From contig OX328125.1 of NCBI GenBank assembly GCA_946811695.1, forward strand, positions 111,430,467-111,494,466: DNA of 64,000 nt, written 5' to 3'. A model generated the notes under the pieces. It had not been told where the DNA came from and searched no databases. It saw only the letters and a program-made list of their open reading frames with translations. The position numbers and the translations under genes were made by a program. The stretch's first letter is position 1. The number at the start of each line of letters is the position of its first letter. Source of the DNA: Gonocerus acuteangulatus. Its lineage: Eukaryota; Arthropoda; Insecta; Hemiptera; Coreidae. Below are positions 44,993-56,899 of the stretch, in pieces.

Positions 44993-45935
44993 ATTGCTTT
45001 TTTTAATGAAAACAATGCACTAAAATCAGTGCACGAAATTTAGAACTTTGTGTAGCCAGATTTTTGTTTTTTCTTTCCCCCTGTTTATTAAATTATATGT
45101 AAATAATTCACGAACTTATACAATTTAATAAAAAATAATGTATTATTTTTCATCTAACTTAATATCAACACTGATATCGTTCAAGTTAAACATTCTAATC
45201 CTGATTAGACTTGGGAAAAATCAAACTGACATCTTCAAAAAGTAAATTTATCTTAATTCAACAATTAGATTAATTTTAATAATATGATTTTGAATGATTT
45301 GATAATAGATTTAGATTTTTCCAAGTCTAATCAGGATTTGAATGTTTAACTTGAACGATATCCGTGTTGATATTAAGTTAGATGAAAATAGTTATTTTCA
45401 TCACTAGTACCAAAAGTGGTTGTTTTCGGTGCGCGGTCGAGTTTAACGCGCGAGGCGTAGCCGAGCGTGGAAATTAGACCAAGCACCGAAAACACACTTT
45501 TGGTACGTGTTATGAACAATACTTTTCATTAAAACCCTTTTATATTTCATTAACAACTTAAAGATACAGTAAAAGAAATTAAATTGACACTTAAAAAAAT
45601 TAAAAAATAAAATCTGTTTATTAACCTATAATAGAAGAAAATTACTTCTTAAGGACACATGTTTATTAGTAGCAGGTAAGGTTAGCGCACCAAAAAGATT
45701 TATCGGGCCTCGGCCCGAAAAGTACTGTTTTACGGACTCAAACCGAGTATTGAAAACACATGTTTTTTGATGCAGTATAATGAAAATAAAATATTATTAT
45801 CTGTTCAATGTAAAAGTTCGTGAATTATTTAAACGTAATTTAATAAACAAGAGAAACAAAAAGCAAAAATCTGGATAAACAAAGTTGTTTTAAATATAAT
45901 TAGCTTTCATTTAAAAAAACTCATTAAAATCGGTT
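44993..45935. repeat. Nested inverted repeats (palindromic element)
   Basis: Outer arms: about 45000-45130 pairs with 45808-45935 (AGATTTTTGTTTTTTC versus AAAAGCAAAAATCT; AATTCACGAACTT versus AAGTTCGTGAATT). Inner arms: 45151-45236 with 45311-45386 (CATCTAACTTAATATCAACA and its complement). A third hairpin at 45407-45508 has ACCAAAAGTG...CACTTTTGGT around a GC-rich core GCGCGAGGCGTAGCCGAGCG. Non-coding. Confidence 0.75.
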
Positions 45936-46071
45936 TTGATTTGGAGGCGGTATACTTTTCTGAAACACGAAATATTGTTTGGCCTCACTGTGCGGCGGTA
46001 GGTATATTATAATAAAATTAAAAGTGCCATTTTTCTATTTTTTATTTTTTTTCCTTCGGAGTGTTCTGGTT

Positions 46072-46310
46072 TTATCCATCCCCTGCCGCATGGGAAGGTT
46101 CGTTGTTTAGCCTTAACCTTGCAAACACCCCCATACATAAAGAAGGTTTCGTCGGAGCAATAGCGAGGATGAAGAATAGCGGGCCGAGACCATCTCCTTG
46201 AGCGACCCCTGAATCCAGAAACACCGCTTTTTCACCCTTCAGCCTTAGAATCCTATTTAGATTGTGATATACCGATCCGATTGGCGCGCAAGATCCCCCA
46301 GGCATTGTCG
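46072..46310 (-). pseudogene. LINE reverse transcriptase fragment (motif B)
   Basis: The minus strand reads SVYHNLNRILRLKGEKAVFL then DSGVAQGDGLGPLFFILAI. QGDGLGPLFF is RT motif B. The catalytic DD box is not present in the remaining 78 codons. Confidence 0.55.
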
Positions 46311-47231
46311 GATAATGGTGTCTTGAGATTCGGAAGCTACACTCTTAAATCACAGCAACATATATGTAGCCTGGCATTGCTATTCACATTAGTATTTTTG
46401 TAGTATTATGATATATTACACAAAACCTTTAAAGGAAATTAGTTACAAAATTAATAATTGAAGCAGTTTCAGAGCAGAACTATTCATATTTTTATTTTAT
46501 TTATGTTGGTTATTTGAAACAAATTATTAATGAGTGCCGATACTACCCAAATTCTGAGGAAAGTGCTTAGTTTAATGGATTTTTGCCCTATGATTGTTCT
46601 ATTCTATTTTGATAAAACAAAAAAAAAAACAGATTTTAAACAAATACATAAAGCCAAAAACTTTATAGAGTTTGCATTCCTCATTTCCTCGAAAAGTGCT
46701 AAAAATAACCTAAGAAAATGTTGCTAATTACCTTAGCAGTCGAAACACCTTTTAATACAAGTTATATTAATACTCTGGTAAGTGAATCTAAAGAAAATAT
46801 AATTTTAACACTCTTATTGAATGAGATTCACAATTGAAGTTCTTGAATATACTAATTGTCTATACTTCTTCATGAAAAATCATTCTTACGCTACCATAAC
46901 ATACTCTGACTGTTGGTAACTTTAATTTCTATTCAGATTGTTTTAATTTCTTCGCCCCAATGTATAGTTTATGTCCTTAGATTTCCGCACATGGCGTTGA
47001 CCCATAACCCAAAGTCCCGGTATGAAAAGCTTTGTCTTTTTATTTATAATGAGGATGAAATTCTATTTCCAAGTCGGACTTTTTGAAAATATGACTGATT
47101 TTTTTATCCGAAATCGAATTGCTTCAGGATTTCTTATCACTTTTTGCATCACATTATAAATTTGACCGATACTGCAAATCTTGTTGAGTAAGTTAAAAAA
47201 AAAATCATGATCCTAGCAAGAAACAAGGCTT
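46311..47231. other. Intergenic with a fragment of repeat family G
   Basis: 46440-46570 (TTTATTTATGTTGG, CCCAAATTCTGAGGAAAGTG) matches 21830-21955, the segment missing from the other family G copy. The remainder is AT-rich without recognisable features. Confidence 0.5.
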
Positions 47232-47993
47232 TTTTTTTTTTCTTCTTTGTTTTTTATTTACAGAAATATTACAATCTACAGTATATGTATTATGTAATTT
47301 GACATAGGTATAGGTATAGCTTGACCACGCCTCAGGTGCCACCAGTTGTCAACCGAATACCTTCCTTTAGGAAGAATTCTAGGATGACCTGGAGTTACCC
47401 TACGCCATCCAACCACACCCTGCGACTAGCAGGGAGGATTGGAGGCGAATGAGGCGTGGCCTGTGATATCACGAGGAGAGAAGATATCCATCGATATCAC
47501 TCTCAATTATCTTTATTACAATCACAGTTACTTTTGAGCACTTCACGACACTTCACTGCCTTAGTAGATCCCAGGGCCACTTCCTATGAAGACGTCTGGG
47601 TGGAGAGGAAGGATGATTGGTGCTGGATAAGGATTGGGCTATAGGATTAGGATTAATCAATTTAATATGGAAAGATGAGAAGCGGATAGGGATTATATCT
47701 TGGACAAAAGGAATATTTAGGTCATTATGGAGGGTGCGATTCAAAACATAATAAGGAGCATTAACTATGGTACGTAAGATTTTGGATTGGAATGTTTGGA
47801 TTCGGTGGATGTTGGAATGCATAAACAAGGCTAAAGCCAAATATAGAACACGAAAAACAGGAATATATTCAGCCGACTTAAAAAATACATCATCCCCGAA
47901 TAAGCATAACATTTCTACTTGCTGCTTTATGTTCTGAATGTCGACAAGTTCTCCACTTGCAGGAGTTATTAGGATCCAAAAAGTTTTCCTCAT
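47232..47993 (-). pseudogene. Jockey-type LINE 3' end with poly(A)
   Basis: The minus strand reads IQTFQSKILRTIVNAPYYVL, NRTLHNDLNIPFVQDII, then RRLHRKWPWDLL and a stop at 47553. This is the conserved end of Jockey pol (FQ.K.LR.I.NAPWYV.N..LH.DL.IP.V...I). About 300 bases of 3' UTR follow, to the T run at 47232-47243, which is the poly(A) tail on this strand. Confidence 0.85.
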
Positions 47994-48374
47994 TCATTAT
48001 TCTCTAGATAATAAATGAAGAAAAGTTACTCTATTCAGCAAGGCTACTTCAATTACTTTATTCAGAGCTAACTCAGAAAACCAAAGCCACCGAGTAGCTT
48101 ACAATATACCTCTGTAATTATATTTATCTTCTTGTTAGGCAGAAACTAAAGGATGGCGCAGATACAAGTGTCTTTTACTATAATCTAGGTATTTCTATAG
48201 GTAATAGTTATGAGAAATTAATTAAATTAATTCTACATATTAGTATTTAATTTATAGTATGTTTTTTTTATGTAAGGGAGTTAGTTTGCGCTTGTGCGTA
48301 GGACTTAATTCAGAAAATAGAGCAGAGTCCTCATACTAAATTTTCTAGATCGTACAATATTAAGTTTTACATTG
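47994..48374. other. Intergenic, no gene recognised
   Basis: AT-rich. No recognisable feature. Confidence 0.5.
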
Positions 48375-48660
48375 TAATAAGTATTATTAACACTAACTTG
48401 ACTATTAATCACATACTATCTGACTGCAAAGAACGAGACACATTAAACCTACCAATCATGAACAAAACCTTGACGGATGACAGTCCACACATAAACACAA
48501 TAATCACGACCTCAAACATACTAACATTTACTATTAGATTTAGAATACACACAATGTGGAAATTGTAAGAACATATATGACAACTTGAAGTAAAGTAATA
48601 ATGGACACAGTATTTTAAAACCTTAAATTTGCAAAAAAACTTCCAGGAAAATTTGTCTAA

Positions 48661-48699
<39 letters not shown>

Positions 48700-48775
48700 T
48701 TGTATCTTTTTATGACTATAATTGGTTTGTCAGTGGTTTCTACCGCTAACAATTCAATATAAATAAATAAATAAG
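48375..48775 (+). mobile_element. I-group LINE 3' fragment
   Basis: The + strand reads LTINHILSDCKERDTLNLPI then NKTLTDDSPHINTIIT to a stop at about 48568, the C-terminal Cys/His region. A short UTR with a (TA)n run (48661-48695) and an (AAAT)n tail at 48761-48775 follow. Confidence 0.75.
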
Positions 48776-49032
48776 TATTTTTTTTATGACTTAACAACAT
48801 TTTGGCCATGAGCACCGGGCTAACTACAGGAAGGGTAGGGTAGGATGTGAATTTATTTGGGACACAAACTGCCAGGTTATTACGCCCTAATATCTATTTA
48901 TGTCTGTTTCATGTATTTGTTCGGTTGTGCGCATGTAAAATACCATTCCACTTGCAGCGAAACTTTTTTTTTTGTCTTTATTGTATTTCTTATTTATTCA
49001 TAATGATGATATGACTTTGTCTTTCAATTTGT

Positions 49033-49724
49033 CTATAGATTGCTGACAATACAAGCCTCTGATACATTCCGAGGTATATTTAGCTGTCTGAATCTTGTTT
49101 CATGTTCCGGGCATTCCTCTATTAAATGGCTTATCGTTAAAAATTGAGAGCATGGTTGAAACAGAGGTGGTTTCGGTTGGCTATGTGTCATATGAATATG
49201 GCCTATTCGAAGTCGTCTTATTACCACTTCATCTCTTCGATTTCCTCTTCCTGCACTTTTGTCTCTCTTAAGCTTGTTTCTCTGAGGATACTCTTTCCAC
49301 ATTCTTCCCAGTCGTTTCGGATTTTGTAATTCAAACACGTATTTATGTCGAGTTCTTCATAGACGTCCCACAAAGGGGTGCCCCAAGTTTCTATTGCCTC
49401 TTTCGAATCTTTATTAACGACTGCTTCGTTTCCCTCAATTCCCGAATGGCCTGGTGTCCAAAGTAATGTCGTCATTTTCTTCATACTGTACACTATGTGT
49501 AAGTAATATTGGATTTCATTTAATGATTGGACCGACGTTTTACACTTTTTAATGCTGTTTGTTACAGCTGACAGGACTCGGAGAAGCTTAATATTTCTTG
49601 GTTTGCTGTTGCAAATGCTATGAATAACACAGCTGCAATGGTTTGTAGCTCCGCAGTATAGATTGAGGAGAATGGAGGTAGTTCGTACTTCTTGTATGAT
49701 TCGTTTTGGATAACTGCAAAACAT
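49033..49724 (-). pseudogene. I/R1-group LINE fragment: RNase H end and C-terminus
   Basis: The minus strand reads SMKKMTTLLWTPGHSGIEGN then EAVVNKDSKEA (last RNase H motifs). Further on, in another frame, RRDEVVIRRLRIGHIHMTHS and LTISHLIEECPEH follow, then a stop at 49033. The frame change lies near 49230. The first Cys pair of the usual CxxC is degraded. Confidence 0.8.
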
Positions 49725-49997
49725 ATCTATAGGTTACAGCGCTTCCTAAACCTCGGGAATCGAACCTTTGTCTCCTTAGGTAGGATTGGCCTTCCTTTTT
49801 AAATTGTTTTAAAACAAATTAAAAAGGGTTATTAAATGTAAAAAATTCACAAATAATAAAATTGTAATGAATTATTCAATTTTACGCATTGCTAAATAGG
49901 CGCAAAAAGGACCATTTTCAATATTTCATAGCTACGAAAGTACTCGAATATACAAGTTGAAATTTTTACTGTAGTTTTATCTTACAACTAAGTATAA

Positions 49998-50944
49998 AAA
50001 AAGTCCGTCACGCAGGAGCTGCATAACTAAGCACTTTCCTCAGAATTTGGGTACATGGTACCTACTACACTACGTAATAAATACAAAAAAACTCATATTA
50101 TCGTATTTTGATCTAACGCAGGAACAGGATACAGTCACTCTAGTGGTAGAAAGCGCTCCTTGCGGCGGCTTTGTGAACCTACGTTTGGCGGGCTTTTCTA
50201 TTGAAATATATTACAAATTAAGCCCCCGCTTTACGATTGACCGATTCAGCTCATTTTTGCAACACTTCTTTCTCATGCGTTACCCACGACGTATACCGCG
50301 TTTCGTTACAATACAGCAGAAATTACGACCGGTATGAGTATATTAGGAATTTGGGTCCGGAGTAAACCCCCCCTTCTAATGAACCGATTTAGTTTATTTT
50401 TACAACACATATTTAACTGTAGATTACCACTACGAATACCGAGTTTCGTCGAAATATACCAAAAATCACGGCTGGTAGTGGCGAATAAGGTATTGTGGGT
50501 CCGGAGTAAACCCCCCCTCCTAATGAACCGACTTAGTTTATTTTTACAACACATATTCACCTGTGGATTACCACTACGAATACCGAGTTTCGTCGAAATA
50601 TACCAAAAATCACGGCTGGTAGTGGCGAATTGGTATTGTGGGTCCGGAGTAAACCCCCCCTTCTAATGAACCGATTTAGTTCATTTTTATATCTCACTTT
50701 TCTGTCTATATTACCACTACGAATACCAAGTTTCGTTGAAATATAACAAATATTACGGCTGACATAGTCAAATTAGTGTTTTGGATTCAGGGTAAACCCC
50801 CCCTTCCGGTGGACCGACTTTGGTGGTTAACGAACTCGTTCAATCGTTTGCTAATTGAATGCTATATCTCAAGTTTCGTGACGAAAAAACAAAAACTCTG
50901 GCCGCTATCGTGTTAACAGACACATATATATATATATATATATA

Positions 50945-51008
<64 letters not shown>

Positions 51009-51125
51009 AACGGGGGTCATTTTCGGTGTCTACTAGGTAGGATCGATAAAGATTTGAAGACATTTTTCAAAAATTCCGTCATGAGTCCAACCTCAATAGC
51101 TACTTTCCTTCGGAGGAAAGTGCTA
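49998..51125 (-). mobile_element. Repeat family G, copy 2, inverted
   Basis: Reverse complement of 20690-21980 with the same module order: GTCCGTCACGCAGGAGCTGC at the start, AACCCCCCCTTCTAATGAAC modules, an interrupted (TA)n at 50926-51004 and CTTTCCTTCGGAGGAAAGT at the end. It has one fewer internal segment than copy 1. Confidence 0.75.
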
Positions 51126-51401
51126 AAATCGATTTTTATCAAGACCCCCAACAGAGATATTAAAGCCTAAAGTTATCAAAAATTGCAAAAATTTTAAGTT
51201 TAAAAATTATCAGGGTTAAGAGTACTTTAGTTACAAGCTACTTGGTTAGGTTTAGTTTCCTGCCAAAAATCAACTTTGATAAAATCACCTAATGCTAAAA
51301 AATTACCCTCAAAAGCGGGCTTTTCAATAATAAAAATAGTGTTTTCAATGGTAGTTTTCAGGTACTGGACTTCAAAATATTCAAATAGTGAAGAAGACAT
51401 C

Positions 51402-52168
51402 TATATATATAAAAATCACGTGTCTGTCTGTTAGTCTGTTTGTTTGTTCCTTATACAAATCCACACCTTTTGACCGATTTTGACCAAACTTGGAATAATG
51501 GAAGGTCTTGATACGAGAAATCTCCTAGGCTAGGTCAAAAAATCTACAAGCTGTCTGTCTGTATGTTTGTCCCTTATACAAATCCACACCGTTCGTCCGA
51601 TTTTGACTAAACTCGGTACACATGTGGATCTTAATCTGAGGAGTGTCGTAGGCCAAGTCAAAAACGTCTACCAGCTGTCTGTCTGTATGTTTGTCCCTTA
51701 TACAAATCCACACCGGTTGACCGATTTTGACCAAACTTGGAATAATGGTAGGTCTTGGTACGAGAAATCTCCTAGGCTAGGTCAAAAAATCTACAAGCTG
51801 TCTGTCTGTATGTTCGTCCCTTATACAAATCCACACCGTTCGTCCGATTTTGACCAAACTCGGACAAGATTCGTGTTATTTGATTTTAATTTTAATTTTT
51901 TTTTTTTTTAACGGCGCATCTACTTCCATTAGCGCCGACATACAGGGTGCCGCGAGGAGTTTTCCCAACGAGCCATGAGATGAGAAAATTCCTGCCGGAG
52001 GTGGGGATCGAACCCACCATCTCCCGCTTATGAATCCAATGCGCTGACCATTAGACCACGGGAGACCCCAATATTTGATTTTAATAATACTTATTTGGAT
52101 TCTAATTTATTTAGGCTTTTCTATAAGCAGAAAGTAGGTGTAGCATGGCACGCCGGGAAACAGCTAGT
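51402..52168 (+). mobile_element. Helentron-like (DINE/HINE-type) element with nested SINE
   Basis: The start TATATATATAAAAATCACG and the end GCACGCCGGGAAACAGCTAG are characteristic of Helentron-derived non-autonomous elements. The core has about 120-bp tandem units with TGTCTGTCTGTATG and CCGATTTTGACCAAACT (51548, 51678, 51797). SINE-A is inserted at 51891-52072. Confidence 0.7.
51891..52072 (-). mobile_element. SINE-A copy with 13-bp target-site duplication
   Basis: Inverted copy of the SINE at 22557: B box (GGGGATCGAACCC on +), A box (CTGACCATTAGACCAC on +), tail AACGGCGCATCTAC and poly(T) on +. The flanks ATTTGATTTTAAT at 51878-51890 and 52073-52085 are identical, a perfect duplication showing insertion into the Helentron-like element. 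Confidence 0.9.
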
Positions 52169-52439
52169 AAAAGATAAAACAGACTGTGAGAAAAACAACA
52201 GCAGTTGATATAGTAGCGGTAGTTTAAGACTTACCAGTCCTGAGAATATGAGTATTCCGTAAGAGCTTTTAAACTCAAAAATAAGCATGCAAAGATGGCC
52301 GCCATTTACCAACGATTAACTTTAAAAAAATTCAAAAAATTATTTCGAATTACTGATTCCATCCGTAATTGATGGTAAAAATATAATTTTTTTTTGTAAA
52401 TTGGTCAAGCAACCAGATTATTTAATTTAAATGGATCGA

Positions 52440-52672
52440 CTTTGCTGCTTTATGTTATGAATGCCGAAATGTTGTCCCATTTATCCACTTTTTTTTTTTG
52501 CAAATGATAGTTTTTTTCTGTGATCAGTAAATTATGAAGCAACATTCCTCAACGTTCGAATATCATCATCGGGTAAAAATAATAAGCATGTTTTCCTGCC
52601 TTGTTAAAGTAAGGAAACTCCTATAAAATCATACATATTGGCTAGTCCTAGATAGCCTATATTTCCTTTGCC
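52440..52672. repeat. Repeat family J, copy 2
   Basis: Shares ATCATCATCGGGTAAAAATA, TTTTCCTGCCTTGTTAAAGT and CATACATATTGGC with 38715-38885. Its first part (GCTTTATGTTATGAATGCCG) recurs at 63587. Confidence 0.7.
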
Positions 52673-52861
52673 TATATTGGAAACTAGCCGCTAGGGTATA
52701 GAATTCCTTCAGGGCTAACCCTCGCTAACTCCCTGGCAATTTGCAGAAGATTCACCGGATCTCTTTTCGTATAAAATATTCTCCAGAATTTACGATTTTT
52801 TAAACGAAATATAAATCCATTTTAGCGCGGTTACTCCCTATCTCCATAGGGAGAACCCGCT

Positions 52862-52956
52862 TATGAGGTTGACCTCATGACGAAATCCGGAAGTGCCGAC
52901 TAGAAACTTTCACGTTTCAGACCCTATAGATCACGAAAATATAGGTGGCTAAAATT

Positions 52957-53006
<50 letters not shown>

Positions 53007-53935
53007 GTATATATTTATATATATGCTTGTCTGTTCGCGCTCCTGACGGCTCAAAAATGGTCCGATTTTGATGAAATTTCGCACAAAAATCTGTCTTCTA
53101 ATTTGAAAGGTCAAGTTCGTTAACCAGCAGAATCCGCCCACTAAAAAATAGTGTTTGGGACGAAATTCGCGCAAAAAAAATCGTAACGCTTACTTTTTTG
53201 AGTTTATATGCTTGCAGGTACTTGTTTTATAGGTTTCTTAACATAAGAATACGAATGAAACCATTTTTAAGGCGATATCTGTAACCGTTTCTGAGAAAAG
53301 TGGAATCAATGTTTTTGTAAGTCGTTATTTTTTTGTAAGTACTTAGAATCGCGGGATTCAATTGAAATATTTTCTACATCTTGAAAATTACACCCAACTA
53401 AGATGATTAAATTTTGGTTATATTTGAAGTTAAGAAAGTATGCGAAAAAAAATATTTTATTAATAGACGTATAAAGTTTTCGGATCTCCATACATTTTTC
53501 GTAAATATCTCGATAACGGTTGGGAAATTGTGGTAAGTGGAAAGTGACCATTCGAATGCTTACTAAATTCTCTACAAAAATGTTCTGAAGCAATATTCGA
53601 TGGGACAACGTCAATGAGAGATATAAGCGCTTAAAACTTAAAAAGTGTTTGTTTTGAAATGGTTTTTCTCTTTCTTTATCTCACTTTTTAATTGGTTGCT
53701 TCTAGTTTTAAATTGCATTTATCAGTAAAATTAGTATTGTAGTAAAATAAGCTAACAAACGGTGCAAGGGATTGGTAATAAGTTTGGAGTGGTTGTGGTA
53801 ATCATGATGGCAGTGGCTGTCAGTTTCCTGTGATTTGTGATGCTAATCTATTCCATTTCTTCAAGATGTACGTAACTGCACTAAGATGACGCAGTTCCTG
53901 CGAGTCGGACGTTCTGTACGTACATTGAATTATTT
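52862..53935 (-). mobile_element. Repeat family F, inverted copy
   Basis: Runs from TGAGGTTGACCTCATGACG through (TA)n at 52960-53003, the core CGATTTTGATGAAATTTCG, then ATTCGATGGGACAACGTCAA, to GTCAGTTTCCTGTG and the terminus TCCTGCGAGTCGGAC. The order is the reverse of the copies at 22008 and 58565. Confidence 0.6.
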
Positions 53936-53984
53936 TTCTGTATATAATTTTACAAGCTTTTTGAGGACAGAAATAATATAACTA

Positions 53985-55007
53985 CAGTGAAACCTCCCTT
54001 AACGGACACTTCCCTACAGCGGACACCTCTATTAACGGACATTTTCTTAAAGTCCAGAATTTTTCTATAGGTAAAATAAACCTCTATATTGCGGACACCT
54101 CTGTACAACGGACACGGACAGAGAAACCTGATTTTTTACCTCCTTACTACGGACAAGTACAGCTAATGTAAGTTATCGAAGCCTTCCTATCGGTGTAGGT
54201 TTCCAGTAAAATGCATTAACAATAACAAACTCTTTGTAAGAATAAGATATATATATATACAGAATAGTGACTAGTAATATCTTCCTAGGAATTTCACAAC
54301 AGGAACCTCTTCCTTTTCAGCAGAAGCATATGATTTTCCCGCTGGCAGATTACTATTGTTTTGCCTACGCGGTTCCGGGAATATTCCAAAACTCTCATTC
54401 CGTTCACATTCCCTCTCTTCAATTTTCAGTTGGGTTTTAGCTCTTGATGAGTAAATATCGTGCTTTCTCTTCAATATCTTTAATCGGAAATCTCTGACAC
54501 TTAAAGAACAAATTGACGTGATAACATTTTCTAATCACGAAAAATGTGGTGTGCGTAAAGTTGCCGAGCTTTAGGGAAAACAGGCAAAAGCACTAGAGAT
54601 AGCTGGACATTTGGGCTATTCTGAATTTAAATCTTCCAACGGGAGTGGCTGGAAAAATTTCGTGGCAGGCATAAAATTTCATTTAGAGCTATTTGTGGAG
54701 AATCGGCATCGGTGAATGCGGAAACAGTTACTCAGTAGGAATCCAAGCTTCCATCATTACTCTTTGGATATACGCCTGAAAATATTTTTAATTATTTTTT
54801 TTTAATAAATTTATACTTATTGAACATCATTCTATATACTTAAAAAAACTTGTGATGGGTAATTATTAAATGGTTAATTAAAACATGAATTAAATGTACA
54901 AATTCGGTACGTATCCATCTGGACCAACCCCTCTGTATAGCGGACACCTCTCTATAGTGGACAACTTTGGTTCTCCCAGAGGTGTTCGCTATAGAGAGGT
55001 TTCACTG
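53985..55007 (+). mobile_element. pogo/Tigger-type DNA transposon remnant (copy 2, different family)
   Basis: CAGTGAAACCTCCCTTAACG and the inverted partner AGAGAGGTTTCACTG are flanked by TA on both sides. GGACACCTCT words recur in both subterminal regions. At about 54478-54740 the + strand encodes SLTLKEQIDVITFSNHEKCG, VRKVAEL, a stop, then pieces including GWKNF and (in another frame) HKISFRAICGESASVNAETV. This is the CENP-B/Tc5-type DNA-binding region of a Tigger transposase. The DDE domain is missing. Confidence 0.85.
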
Positions 55008-55209
55008 TATTTAGAGCTGACTTCCGAGAGGAAGAACATGTATTTATCTCAAAATATTAATTTTTGGACTGGTCTGGTTTCTTTTTAATGAACCCTTCAT
55101 ATGCGTGTCCTTCGAGTAGTAAGATAGTATATAGAGTACCTCAGGGTACGTTTTCTGTCTGTCAAAACACCTGGATTACCTGCGCGCCCACCTGCCTTTT
55201 GTTTACAGA

Positions 55210-55428
55210 ATTATAGTTTCTCTAGATTCTTTGGAGTTTTTTGCTTAAGTTCGTGGTTTTTCTTTCTAGTTTTATGGCGCCGTTCCTCCCTCCTTCCATA
55301 GGGATGAATCCCGCATTTGTCCTGACATTTCCGAATTTTCCTGACGCAATCCGAAAGTGCCGAACACAACATTTTACTTTTCAGAGCCCATAGATTTCGA
55401 AAATAACAGTGGTTCAAGGTTGAATATA

Positions 55429-55497
<69 letters not shown>

Positions 55498-55830
55498 TCA
55501 TTTTCAGTTTGGATACTTAGGACTTTGCTGGGATTGAATTGAAATATTTTTTTTGTGTTTAAAATTCATCTAAACTAATTGTAAGATGTTTTAATGTTGG
55601 TTACATTTGGAGTTAAGGAAGTATTTAAAATAAAAAAATGATATTAATAGCAATTTTTTGGGAACAGGGAATATTTTTGGATCTCGAAGCCGGAAGGATA
55701 ATCGTGGTAAGTGGAAAGCTTACTACATTCTCTCGAAAAAAAGGTTCTATAGCAGTTTTTGATGATGGAGAAATTATTAAAATATTATTAAAACTTCGAA
55801 AGTGTTAATTTTCTAATTTTGAACGGGTTA
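55210..55830 (-). mobile_element. Repeat family F, partial inverted copy with (TA)n
   Basis: GTTCCTCCCTCCTTCCATAG, CATTTTACTTTTCAGAGCCC, (TA)n at 55427-55496, and GGATCTCGAAGCCGGAAGG match parts of the 52862-53650 copy. Both ends are degraded. Confidence 0.5.
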
Positions 55831-56899
55831 TCTCAGCAAATGGGTTAATTAAATCATTCTTCATATATTACGAACGTATCCCACTAGCATTTCTAAAGTG
55901 ACACCGTCATAGTTATGACTATGAAAGACATAGTAAATATCTCTTTATCAACCATCAAAACTGTATGTACCTAGCTTCAGAGTTTGTACACCAGAGGGTA
56001 CTTATGTCATTCTTCTTGTCTTAATTCTAAGGCCCCTACATCAGCACGAGTGACTCATTTTTTGTTGTTTTTTTTTTTTTAGCTGTGTCACTTCAGAAAT
56101 AGGAGTGCGATATGCAAAATTTATCTTATTCTCTTAAATGCGTTGCACCGACTCCATATTGGTGGCCTTGTTTACACCATATTGGTGTCCGTGAGTAAGT
56201 AGAGAATGGCCAATCCTGAGTCCGCTTAAAACAACTTCTTCTATCCTGGGGGTTCCCCCATATTTTGACAGACTATTGTACTACAACCTACCAAGAATTA
56301 CTTGGATAATTACACGATGGAATGTTGCACATAAAGCGATTGCCGTTGCTAATTAGGACGGAGGATAAAATGAGGGAGATTAAATAGGAATAACTCATTT
56401 ATCCGTAGCCAAATATTTATAGGAGTCTGTAGATTATAAAGGCAAATTTGTCGAGGAGCCTAAGGGCAAGATGGAATTAGAGCAAAGAACCTAGGAAGGA
56501 AGGAAGGAAGGTTGAAGTGGGGGGGGGGGGTTAGAAATTCGATTTCAGCTTGAAATTAGTGTTTATTCAGGAGTCCGATGAAATTAGGGGACGATGGGGG
56601 GGGGGGGGGGTCCAGACGTCACAATGCTCAGCAGCTTTGGAATTCTTCAATTCCTGCCTTCTTATGGTACTTACAGGTAATTCAGAAATACCAATGCTAT
56701 TTTGAAATTTGGAGAACTTTAATATTCAGCTTCCAGCCTAGAATAATATTTTGAAAATTTGCTTCCAATTTGCATCAGGCCTATATACTAAGTATAGGTC
56801 ATTAAAAGTAATTATTATTAGAAATAATATTAATTTGTGAGAGGCATTCAAATATTTTAATTTTTTCCAACACTCAACATACGAGTCGCAGGGATTTTT
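55831..56899. other. Intergenic, no gene recognised
   Basis: Contains two G runs (56518-56530 and 56597-56610) and a (GGAA)n patch at 56493-56506. No coding evidence. Confidence 0.5.
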
